A stretch of DNA of 52,220 nucleotides from Pirellulales bacterium (GTDB lineage: Bacteria > Planctomycetota > Planctomycetia > Pirellulales > Pirellulaceae): assembly GCA_022451045.1 (NCBI GenBank), contig JAKUOW010000011.1, positions 1-52,220 on the forward strand. The letters are read 5' to 3'. Position 1 is the stretch's first letter. Every line of letters starts with the position of its first letter. Positions 25,128 to 33,258 of the stretch are shown here, one piece after another. Both the position numbers and the translations under genes were made by a program. The notes under the pieces were generated by a model. That model ran no database searches. It was not told where the DNA came from and worked only from the letters and a program-made list of their open reading frames with translations.

Positions 25128-27254
25128 GTGACCAAAATGCGATTAGCATTCCTATCCCTCCTATCTTTGATCATATGCGTAATCTGTAATGCAAGCGCAA
25201 ATGCGCAGCAGTCGTACCCTATGATCATGAGCCTGGATCCGGTGGCAATTCAAGTTGGCACGACGACCGACCATGTAGTCAAGTCGCGATATGATCTGTG
25301 GGGGACGACTGATGTATTCATTAGTGGAGAAGGCGTTTCAGCAGAAGTCATCCATCCGGAATTGAAGGATGGCGAAGACCCACCGTCAATTACCTCGCTT
25401 ACGATTCGTGTCACAGCTTCGGCAAGTGCTCAACCGGGAGTGAGAGACTTCCGGCTTGCGACACCGCGAGGTGTGAGTACGGGCGGGCAAGTCGTTATCG
25501 TCCGGGACAAAGTCGTACATGAAAGTCAGGCAAACGATACACGAGAAACTGCCCAGTCATTTGAGTTGCCATCGGTGATATGCGGAGCAATCGAAAAGGC
25601 TGAAGACGTAGATTATTTCAAATTCAACGCTACGGCCGGCACTAAGGTGACCTTTCATGTCCGGTGCATGCGATTGCAAAATCGGATCCATGACCTTCAG
25701 ACCCATGCTGACCCGATGATCACGATTCGTAATGCAACGGGATCAACGATTGCAGCAAACGACAATTATTTTGCCGGCGATTGCTACCTCGTGCACACGT
25801 TTCAGCAGACGGGTGAATTCTATCTGGAAATCCGCGACGTGCGCTATAAATCTAATGCGTATTGGGAATACAGCGTTGAAGTGGTTGACCGGGATTTTGT
25901 AACAAATGTGTTTCCACTAGCTTTGCCTATAAATCGTGCAACGACCGTTGAGTTGATTGGTAGCGACTTAGCAGAGAACAGCATCAATCTGGATCCAAAA
26001 TACACTCGCGTTAAACAGGGATCTCAATCTATATCGATTCCAATGGGAGCGCAGTTATCCAATCCTGTTTCTGTGTATGGCACGCACCTGCCAATCACGT
26101 TTGAATCCACGGCAGATAACAACTCGGTTGAGTCAGCTCAGGAAGTAGCTGTAAATACTGTGCATAACGGCTGTTTGGAGAAAGAGGCTGATGTTGATTA
26201 CTTTGCGTTCCAAGCCTCTAAGGGTGACAAGCTGACCATCGATGTGATTGCCCGACGTTGTGGATCGATGGCAGACACATATTTACGAATCGTAAATGCG
26301 GAAGGAACGCAGCTGAATTCCAGTGATGACTTTACTCGTGGAAAACGAAACTACTTTGATTCCAAGATTGAGAATTGGACTGTTCCAGCGGACGGGACGT
26401 ATTACATTCAACTACACGATCGCCACTTGAGAGGTGGTGATGAATATGTGTATGCAATCCGTTTGTCATACGATGCACCGACATTTGAGCTGTCACTAGA
26501 TACAGACAAAACCCAAACTACACCGGGCACTGGTGGAGTGGTTTTCTGCAGAGTTACGCGGAAGAGTGGGTTTACCGGTGAAATACACCTGCACGTTGAC
26601 GGTGTGCCAGAAGGAGTTACCGCAACAGCGAGTCGTATTCTGGCCAGTGGCAACGATGGCTGTGTGGTATTCAAGGCGTCACCGGATGCCGCGAAAGGCA
26701 TTCACAATGTGCGCATCTACGGTACTGCTGAACTGGAATTGCCAAATGGCGATAAGCAATTGCTTACGGTTGAGGCAGCCCCTTACCAGGAAACATACAT
26801 GCCAGGTGGCGGACGCAGCCACTTCCCGGTGGATGTGCATACGGTTTCAATAGCCGATCCGAGTGATTTACTGGCTGTAACGGTTTCGACAAACGAGTTG
26901 ACAATTAACCCAGGTGGTGAAATTGAAATTGATGTAGAAGTCACTCGTAAAGAAGGGTTTGCCACGAACGTCTCACTGGATGTGATTTTCCAACATCTCA
27001 ATACAGTGTATGGAAACTCTTTGCCCAAGGGGGTGAAGATGGATGGCAACAAGAGCAAGATTCTGTTAACCGGTGATTTAGCAAAAGGTAAGATTACACT
27101 GGTAGCAGACGAATCCGCTGAAGCCGTCGATCGACAACTCTTCTGCGTGATGGCAAACGTGTCGCTTAATTTTGTGATGAAGGCTACCTATGCCAGCGAT
27201 CCAATTTTCATTACTGTGGCACCAAAGAACGAAACAGCTGATGGGGCTAAATAG
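25128..27254 (+). CDS. secreted PPC-domain protein (locus b)
   Basis: A 708-residue exported protein with at least two bacterial pre-peptidase C-terminal (PPC) beta-sandwich domains. PPC 1 is around residues 135-255 (GAIEKAEDVDYFKFNATAG ... GEFYLEIRDVRY). PPC 2 is around 325-450 (GCLEKEADVDYFAFQASKG ... GTYYIQLHDRHLRGGDEY). Immunoglobulin-like sandwiches follow. No protease domain is present. Such proteins commonly accompany PSCyt/DUF1501 genes in planctomycetes and probably act in binding at the cell surface. GTG 25128 is chosen because AGGAG lies 7 nt upstream; ATG 25137 is the alternative. It follows the broken PSCyt gene by 32 nt, so its expression may suffer from polarity of the amber codon. 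Confidence 0.85.
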   Translation: MTKMRLAFLSLLSLIICVICNASANAQQSYPMIMSLDPVAIQVGTTTDHVVKSRYDLWGTTDVFISGEGVSAEVIHPELKDGEDPPSITSLTIRVTASASAQPGVRDFRLATPRGVSTGGQVVIVRDKVVHESQANDTRETAQSFELPSVICGAIEKAEDVDYFKFNATAGTKVTFHVRCMRLQNRIHDLQTHADPMITIRNATGSTIAANDNYFAGDCYLVHTFQQTGEFYLEIRDVRYKSNAYWEYSVEVVDRDFVTNVFPLALPINRATTVELIGSDLAENSINLDPKYTRVKQGSQSISIPMGAQLSNPVSVYGTHLPITFESTADNNSVESAQEVAVNTVHNGCLEKEADVDYFAFQASKGDKLTIDVIARRCGSMADTYLRIVNAEGTQLNSSDDFTRGKRNYFDSKIENWTVPADGTYYIQLHDRHLRGGDEYVYAIRLSYDAPTFELSLDTDKTQTTPGTGGVVFCRVTRKSGFTGEIHLHVDGVPEGVTATASRILASGNDGCVVFKASPDAAKGIHNVRIYGTAELELPNGDKQLLTVEAAPYQETYMPGGGRSHFPVDVHTVSIADPSDLLAVTVSTNELTINPGGEIEIDVEVTRKEGFATNVSLDVIFQHLNTVYGNSLPKGVKMDGNKSKILLTGDLAKGKITLVADESAEAVDRQLFCVMANVSLNFVMKATYASDPIFITVAPKNETADGAK

Positions 27255-27298
27255 TTTGCTGTGATCCACTCGGTAATCTTAGCTCGGGTAAGAACCAG

Positions 27299-28066
27299 AT
27301 GACGTACAAGATTATTCAAATTACAGATACGCATCTATTTGAAGATCCCACTGTTGAGTTGCTTGAAGTGTGTACAAATAAACGCTTCGAGTCTGTCCTA
27401 TCGCATGTAAACCAGCATCATGCCGATGCTGATCTGATGGTGATTTCAGGGGACTTGGTCCACGATGACGGTGCGGCGTATCAACGGCTGCATGGTCTAT
27501 TAACGGACTGGCATGATCGGCTCGAAGTAATTCCCGGAAATCATGATGTGCGTGAAGCTCTAACCGGTGTCTTTCCTTGCCAAACCCGGCTGGGTGATCA
27601 ACATATCACCTTTGATGTAAAACATGGTGGCTGGCGGATTATCGGATTGGATACACTAATCGCCGGACGTGTCGAAGGAGACATTGACGACGCACAATGG
27701 GATTGGTTGGAGAATATCCTCGTAGCGGATGGAGATAGTCCAACGGCTATCTTTATGCATCACCCACCCGTTATCGTGGGCAGTAAGTGGGTAGATAAAC
27801 TGGGGTTGGTATCCTTTGAGCGATTCAATGTTGTGGTAGAAGAAAACCCTCAAATCAAACTGGTCATTTGCGGGCACATTCATCAGGAGTATTCCCAGCC
27901 ACTTGGGCAGGCCATGTTGTATACGACGCCGTCTACCAGCGTTCAATTTCTACCTGGAGCTACAGAGTTCACAACCGATTCGGTGGATCCCGGCTATAGA
28001 ACGATCACCATCGAGAATGATGCCAGCTTTGTTACCGAAGTAATTCGTGTGGCTAACGCCGATTGA
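27299..28066 (+). CDS. cpdA: CpdA-like cyclic-nucleotide/metallophosphoesterase
   Basis: A 255-residue cytoplasmic calcineurin-like phosphoesterase with the complete class III cyclic-nucleotide phosphodiesterase set: D10-x-H12 (ITDTH), GDLVHD (Asp52), GNHD (Asn81-His82), HHPP (His154) and GHIH (His193, His195). Length and spacing match CpdA/Icc, which hydrolyse 3',5'-cAMP with a two-metal centre. No signal peptide. The ATG lies 45 nt after the PPC gene, preceded by GGTAAGA. The symbol is by motif pattern only; other small phosphodiesters are possible substrates. Confidence 0.85.
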   Translation: MTYKIIQITDTHLFEDPTVELLEVCTNKRFESVLSHVNQHHADADLMVISGDLVHDDGAAYQRLHGLLTDWHDRLEVIPGNHDVREALTGVFPCQTRLGDQHITFDVKHGGWRIIGLDTLIAGRVEGDIDDAQWDWLENILVADGDSPTAIFMHHPPVIVGSKWVDKLGLVSFERFNVVVEENPQIKLVICGHIHQEYSQPLGQAMLYTTPSTSVQFLPGATEFTTDSVDPGYRTITIENDASFVTEVIRVANAD

Positions 28067-28154
28067 GGACCATTTGAATTGATGGTCAAATAAATTTTCG
28101 CTAGGACGTGATAACGCCAGCACATTTAAGTTCATTCTCGATGAGGTCCAATCC

Positions 28155-29147
28155 ATGATTCGTCCATTCTTTGCCCTGCTTATTGGATTTGCTGTATCAA
28201 CAAACAGCTTTGCACAGGATAGCCCCGATGTGCTTGATGGTAACGTGGAAGCTGCCACGGAGTTGGTCTTTACCGAAGGCCCCGCATACCACCGAGATGG
28301 CAGTGTGTTCTTTACAGACATCGCTAATAACCGAATCATGCGACTGAATCCCGGTGCGGATGAAGCTCATACGTTTCTGCAGCCGAGCGGTCGTGCAAAC
28401 GGGTTGATGTTCGATGCTCATGGTTTTTTGGTCGCTTGCGAAGGCAATGAAAAAGGTGGTCTTGGCGGCCGAAGACTTGTCCGAATAGATATCATCAGCC
28501 GCAAACGAACCGTTATCGCAGACCGCTTTGAAGGCAAGCGATTCAATAGTCTCAATGACCTGTGCATCAACAAACGCGGGCAAATTTATTTCACGGATCC
28601 TTACTATGGTCCGGATCGAGACCAGCTAGAACTTGATGTTGAGGGTGTTTATCGTGTCAATTCAGATGGTACAGAGTTGGTTCGTGTTCTCGGCAAAGGT
28701 CAAATCTCACGGCCCAACGGAATTGGCCTCTCACCGGATGAAAAGACACTTTATGTTGTGGATAACCACCCCATTATTCCTGTGCGAAAACTGTGGGCCT
28801 TTCCATTGGATGGAGATGGCAATATTGCTGGTGATGGCAAGGAATTGTACGACTGGGGGACCGGTCGAGGTGGCGATGGTCTGAGCATCGACCAACAAGG
28901 CAATGTATACGTCACAGGTGGTGCTGACCGAAAGTACCCAAATCAGGACACTAGTAACCCAGCCGGAGTCTACGTGATTTCACCTGAAGGAGAGCTTCGT
29001 GGGATCATAAAAGTGCCTGAAGACATGGTTACAAATTGTTGCTTTGGTGGTGCAGATCTCAAGACGCTATATATCACTGCTGGTAAGACTATCTGGCAGG
29101 TCCGCACAAAGGTGGCTGGATCCGTTCTTTGGCCAAAAGCCGAATAA
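28155..29147 (+). CDS. Sec-exported SMP-30/gluconolactonase-family protein
   Basis: A 330-residue sugar-lactone hydrolase-type propeller with a Sec signal peptide (1-20, ending SFA), in contrast to the Tat leader of its paralogue at 6469-7485. Metal ligands: Glu41 (FTEGPAY), Asn134 (SLNDLC), Asn188 (RPNGI) and Asp241 (GGDGLS). The strand YFTDPYYG is typical of bacterial gluconolactonases. It would open lactones made by exported sugar dehydrogenases. It is downstream of the cpdA-like gene by 88 nt and may have its own promoter. Confidence 0.87.
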   Translation: MIRPFFALLIGFAVSTNSFAQDSPDVLDGNVEAATELVFTEGPAYHRDGSVFFTDIANNRIMRLNPGADEAHTFLQPSGRANGLMFDAHGFLVACEGNEKGGLGGRRLVRIDIISRKRTVIADRFEGKRFNSLNDLCINKRGQIYFTDPYYGPDRDQLELDVEGVYRVNSDGTELVRVLGKGQISRPNGIGLSPDEKTLYVVDNHPIIPVRKLWAFPLDGDGNIAGDGKELYDWGTGRGGDGLSIDQQGNVYVTGGADRKYPNQDTSNPAGVYVISPEGELRGIIKVPEDMVTNCCFGGADLKTLYITAGKTIWQVRTKVAGSVLWPKAE

Positions 29148-29431
29148 GTGAAGGTGCATGCTGAATAGACCCTGCCACGGATGATCTCGGTGAGGTTGTA
29201 TTTCAGCGCAGCGCTGGTACGGCACCAAAAACATTTGTGGGTCTAGCTTTTGCCTATACGATGACTGCTAGTAGGCTTACGCGCTTGATCGGTGTGGACC
29301 AACTTGCATGTTTTGAGGCCGGATATTCCATATGACAGTAGATTGGCATAGTGAAGCCCCCACTTTTGGTAGGGTGTGTCATGCATGTCGCTCTTGGATA
29401 GTGCATACGCTTCACGCATAATAGAAGTGAA
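29148..29431. other. intergenic region before PSCyt locus c
   Basis: 284 bp without a gene. It includes CAGCGCAGCGCTGG near 29201-29214 and a CCCCCACTTTTGG...GGGTGTGTCATG segment near 29357-29381 that faintly recalls the dispersed repeat but cannot be aligned convincingly. Probably the promoter region for the PSCyt-DUF1501-PPC transcript. Confidence 0.4.
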
Positions 29432-31864
29432 ATGAATTGCCGAAATAACCCCTTGTTGCTTGCTACTGTTTTGTGCTGCTTCTGCGCCGTCAGTAGTCTC
29501 TTTAGCGCTGAGTATGCTCGCATAGATGTCACTCCACAGCAGGTCATTCTGCAAGGCAAAGACGCTTCGTTTCAGCTTCTGATTACAGGATATTCTGAAA
29601 CGGGAAAAGCAACTGACTTGACTCGTACAGCGAGCTACCGGATTGATGGCGAATCGCTGGTTCAACTCAACGATTCGGGAATCATTCGAAGTGTTCAGGA
29701 TGGTCAGACTCGTGTCGTTGTAATGGTGGATGATCGGGAAATCTCTATCCCGGTAAGTGTGGATTCATCTGACCATCGGATATCTTTGAATTTTGAAAAT
29801 GACATCGAGCCGATTTTATCCAGGTATAGATGCAATACCTCCGGGTGCCATGGAAAGGCTGAAGGTCAAAATGGATTTAAGCTATCCGTGTTTGGTTTTG
29901 ACCCGGTTGCAGATTACTCTGCTCTGGTGATGGAGGCTCGCGGGCGCCGCGTCTTTCCGTCGTCACCTGAACGGAGCTTATTACTGCAAAAGATGAGCGG
30001 CGGCGTGCCGCATGGCGGTGGGATACCCATTGACCCAGCCCGGCCCGAATACCGAACAGTACGAGATTGGATCCTCGAAGGCATGCCGGTGGGCTCGCCG
30101 GAGGATGCGGTTGTTACAAAGATTCAACTGACTCCGAATCAACAGGTTATGCACCGAGGTGACCAGCAACAACTGAGAGTAGTGGCCACGATGTCGGATG
30201 GGCGCGAGGTGGATGTGACGGAACTTGCTCAGTTCAGGTCGAACGCTGCCGCACAGGCTGTTGTGGATCCCGAGGGGCTCATAACAACCGGACAGTCTCC
30301 GGGTGTCGTAGCTGTAATGGCCACCTACATGGGAAACGTGGATGTCTTCAAAGCATTTATTCCCCGGGTCGAAGGCTCAATTGATTTTCCAGAAGTCGCA
30401 GAGAACAACAGCATCGACTCACACGTTAATAACCAACTGAAGAAGCTAAATATTATTCGATCTGGTCGTGCAGATGATGCAAGTTATCTTCGTCGGGTGT
30501 ATGTAGACCTTATAGGCACACTTCCAACCGCAGAAGAGACTCGCCAGTTTCTAACAGATGTTAGAGCGGACAAACGTTCTCTAATCGTTGATGCTTTGAT
30601 GGAAAGGCCGGAGTTTGCCGATTACTGGGCTCTCAAATGGTCCGACCTGTTGCGCGTCGATCGGCTCGCACTTGGGCATAAGAATGCCTACTCCTATTAC
30701 AACTGGATTCGAACATCCTTCAAAGAGAATAAACCACTGGATGAGTTTGCGAGAGATTTGATAACTGCGGAAGGCCCGTTGCGAGAACGACCAGCAGGGA
30801 CCTTTTATAAAGCCGTGGGTGGCGCCAATAAGCAGGCAAGTACATTGTCCCAAGTACTCTTAGGAATCCGAATCGAATGTGCGGAATGCCACCACCATCC
30901 ATGGGATCGTTGGAGTCAGCAGGATTACTTCGGCATGCAGGCATTTTTCACTCAGGTGAAGTTCAAGCCGTCGAATGTAGGAGAGATGGTTTACGCGGAC
31001 GGTAATCCTTCCACGAAACATCCTCGCTCAGGAGAAGAAGTTTTTGCTCATGCTCTTGGCGAAGCGATGCCGGAATCTTCGCCTACTGGAGACAGGCGAT
31101 CAGTACTTGCAGACTGGATGACGGATGTTGAAAATCCGTGGTTTGCACGCAATATGGCAAATCGTGCATGGGCACATTTTATGGGCCGGGGTGTTGTTGA
31201 ACCAGTGGACGATATTCGTCTTACAAACCCGCCGTCCAATGCAGCATTGCTCGATGATCTGGCTGACTATTTGACGAAATACAATTTTGACTTCCGTGAG
31301 TTGATACGCTACATAACGGCGTCGGCCACGTACCAGCGTTCCTCAGAGGTTAACGAATCTAATAATCTTGATGAGCAGAATTACTCCCGGTTTCTTTTTA
31401 AGCAGTTGCCGGCCGAGGTGTTACTTGACGCAATTAGCCAGACGACAGGCGTCCCTGCCAAGTTCGATGGCGTACCACACGGCAGTCGGGCAATTCAGTT
31501 GTGGGATAGCTCGGTCAAGGATTACTTTCTGAAGACATTTGGCCGACCGGCACGGGCAACAGCTTGTGAATGTGAACGTATTGGGCAACCCACCGTCACA
31601 CAGGTCTTGCACATCCTAAATTCCCCCGACATTCAAGAAAAACTAATTCACAAGAGCGGCCGCGTGCAGTCACTTATAGATAAAGTGGAAGACGACGGGC
31701 AATTAATTGAAGAACTATACCTGACGTTTTATGGGCGAATGCCTTTACCACAGGAAATCGAATACTGTTCTGAATATCTGGAAACAGCCGATAATAGACT
31801 TGTCGGTGCCTCCGATATCGCTTGGAGCTTAATGAACTCGCTAGAGTTCGTATTTAATCACTAA
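29432..31864 (+). CDS. PSCyt-DUF1549-DUF1553 secreted protein, CX4CH type (locus c)
   Basis: An 810-residue exported protein, the intact counterpart of the broken gene at 22627. Order: signal (1-26), Big2-like domain, haem motif CNTSGCH (Cys134, CX4CH), a second Big2-like domain (IQLTPNQQVMHRGDQQQLRV), DUF1549 with a normal CXXCH (ECAECHHHP), then DUF1553 (ANRAWAHFMGRGVVEPVDDIR) ending SLMNSLEFVFNH. It has the positions of both haem motifs in common with its broken paralogue. It lacks EEFGLFG after the AFF segment and has VKFKPSNVGEMVY instead. Likely an electron carrier or redox enzyme outside the membrane; no reaction known. Followed by its DUF1501 partner after 22 nt. Confidence 0.88.
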   Translation: MNCRNNPLLLATVLCCFCAVSSLFSAEYARIDVTPQQVILQGKDASFQLLITGYSETGKATDLTRTASYRIDGESLVQLNDSGIIRSVQDGQTRVVVMVDDREISIPVSVDSSDHRISLNFENDIEPILSRYRCNTSGCHGKAEGQNGFKLSVFGFDPVADYSALVMEARGRRVFPSSPERSLLLQKMSGGVPHGGGIPIDPARPEYRTVRDWILEGMPVGSPEDAVVTKIQLTPNQQVMHRGDQQQLRVVATMSDGREVDVTELAQFRSNAAAQAVVDPEGLITTGQSPGVVAVMATYMGNVDVFKAFIPRVEGSIDFPEVAENNSIDSHVNNQLKKLNIIRSGRADDASYLRRVYVDLIGTLPTAEETRQFLTDVRADKRSLIVDALMERPEFADYWALKWSDLLRVDRLALGHKNAYSYYNWIRTSFKENKPLDEFARDLITAEGPLRERPAGTFYKAVGGANKQASTLSQVLLGIRIECAECHHHPWDRWSQQDYFGMQAFFTQVKFKPSNVGEMVYADGNPSTKHPRSGEEVFAHALGEAMPESSPTGDRRSVLADWMTDVENPWFARNMANRAWAHFMGRGVVEPVDDIRLTNPPSNAALLDDLADYLTKYNFDFRELIRYITASATYQRSSEVNESNNLDEQNYSRFLFKQLPAEVLLDAISQTTGVPAKFDGVPHGSRAIQLWDSSVKDYFLKTFGRPARATACECERIGQPTVTQVLHILNSPDIQEKLIHKSGRVQSLIDKVEDDGQLIEELYLTFYGRMPLPQEIEYCSEYLETADNRLVGASDIAWSLMNSLEFVFNH

Positions 31865-31886
31865 TTCGTGATGGAGATTGAGAATC

Positions 31887-33233
31887 ATGGCTGTAGTCAA
31901 TTCACACAAATACTGTGATGGTATACGGCGTCGTGACATGCTTAGCATTGGATCTATGGGCTTATTTGGTTCGATGATCAACTTGCCGCGAGTAATGGAA
32001 GCCCAGGCGCGTGCGGCTGCTGAAGGCAAGCCAGCAAAAGATATTTCCATGATTTTGGTATTCCTACATGGTGGCCTGTCCACCATCGATACCTGGGACA
32101 TGAAACCAGACGCACCGGCGGAGTTTCGAGGAGAATTTGATCCTAAATCCACGAGTGTGCCGGGGATTCAGTTATGCGAGCATCTTCCTAGCTTGGCGCA
32201 ACAGCATGACAAATTCAGCGTGGTTCGTTCCTTTGGACACAGTAACAGCGATCATGGACCAGCTGACCACTACTTATTGACCGGTTATCATCCGGTGGCC
32301 GGATTCAATGCCGGATTAAATCCAAATAACCAAAAGCCGTGCATGGGCTCCATTGTTGCACGAGAACTTGGGCCTCGAGGAAGCGTTCCGCCCTATGTAA
32401 GCATTCCCAAGGTTCACAATAGTGCCGGATCGTCTTATCTTGGTGCCGCCTACTCACCATTTGGTGTTCTTGCGGATCCAAGTGCTCCGGATTTTGCTGT
32501 TCCGGATCTGGCACCGCCTGTTACGGTTGATGGAAAGCAACTTAACAATCGTCGAGCTCTGCTGAGCAAACTAAACCGCTTTGAAAAAGCCGCTGAAGTT
32601 ACCGCAAATCAAAGTGCCAAAGCGCTGAACACGTTTCAACGCAAGGCATTTGAGTTGATGACATCTGATGCAACAAAGGCTGCTTTTGATATTTCCCAAG
32701 AACCTGAAAAACTACGAGATGAATACGGGCGACATACGCTTGGCCAAAGCTGCCTAATGGCACGGCGTCTTGTGGAAGCAGGTGTCCGGTTCGTATTTGT
32801 GGATCACAACAATTGGGATACTCATTACAACAACTTCCACGTGTTGAAGAATGACTTGCTCCCTCATTTGGATAGTGGCATGTCTACGCTGCTTCGGGAC
32901 TTGGATGATCGGGGAATGCTGGATACCACTCTGGTTCTGGTAACCGGCGAATTCGGCCGTACACCAAGGATCAACGGTTCAGCGGGTCGAGATCATTGGG
33001 GACCAAGTAGTGCGATTGCAATGGCTGGTGGTGGCGTACATGGTGGCCGAATTATTGGCGCATCAAATGAACGTGCAGAACGCCCAGCCACAACGCCTTA
33101 TGGCCCGGCTGACTTGGTGGCTACGGTTTACCATGCCATGGGAATTGATCCTGCTACTGAATACGAAACTCCTGAAGGTCGCCCCGTCCCGGTTGTGCCC
33201 GGTGAAGGTCGTGTGATTGACGGCTTGTTCTAA
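31887..33233 (+). CDS. Tat-exported DUF1501 protein, CDG-RR type (locus c)
   Basis: A 448-residue DUF1501 protein. N-terminus HKYCDGIRRRDMLSIG combines the Cys-Asp-Gly signature with the Tat arginines. The domain has MILVFLHGGLSTIDTWDMKPDAP, NNWDTHYNNFHVL and GEFGRTPRINGSAGRDHWGPSS, in the same order as in the DUF1501 pair of locus b. ATG 31887 is chosen: GGAG lies 10 nt upstream, and the in-frame TTG at 31878 has none. It sits between its PSCyt (22 nt) and a PPC gene (25 nt), giving the compact three-gene unit that locus b shows in rearranged form. Confidence 0.88.
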   Translation: MAVVNSHKYCDGIRRRDMLSIGSMGLFGSMINLPRVMEAQARAAAEGKPAKDISMILVFLHGGLSTIDTWDMKPDAPAEFRGEFDPKSTSVPGIQLCEHLPSLAQQHDKFSVVRSFGHSNSDHGPADHYLLTGYHPVAGFNAGLNPNNQKPCMGSIVARELGPRGSVPPYVSIPKVHNSAGSSYLGAAYSPFGVLADPSAPDFAVPDLAPPVTVDGKQLNNRRALLSKLNRFEKAAEVTANQSAKALNTFQRKAFELMTSDATKAAFDISQEPEKLRDEYGRHTLGQSCLMARRLVEAGVRFVFVDHNNWDTHYNNFHVLKNDLLPHLDSGMSTLLRDLDDRGMLDTTLVLVTGEFGRTPRINGSAGRDHWGPSSAIAMAGGGVHGGRIIGASNERAERPATTPYGPADLVATVYHAMGIDPATEYETPEGRPVPVVPGEGRVIDGLF

Positions 33234-33258
33234 TGACCCTCTCAATTGGACGAGACGA

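Noticed and set aside
28068-28096. GACCAT/ATGGTC hairpin after the cpdA-like gene
   Set aside because: Only 6 bp, an 8-nt loop and no proper T-run; too weak to call a terminator.
29330-29385. Possible further copy of the dispersed repeat (CAGTAGATTGGCATAG, CCCCCACTTTT, GGGTGTGTCATG)
   Set aside because: The pieces resemble repeat blocks but are in the wrong order and orientation and do not align over any length.
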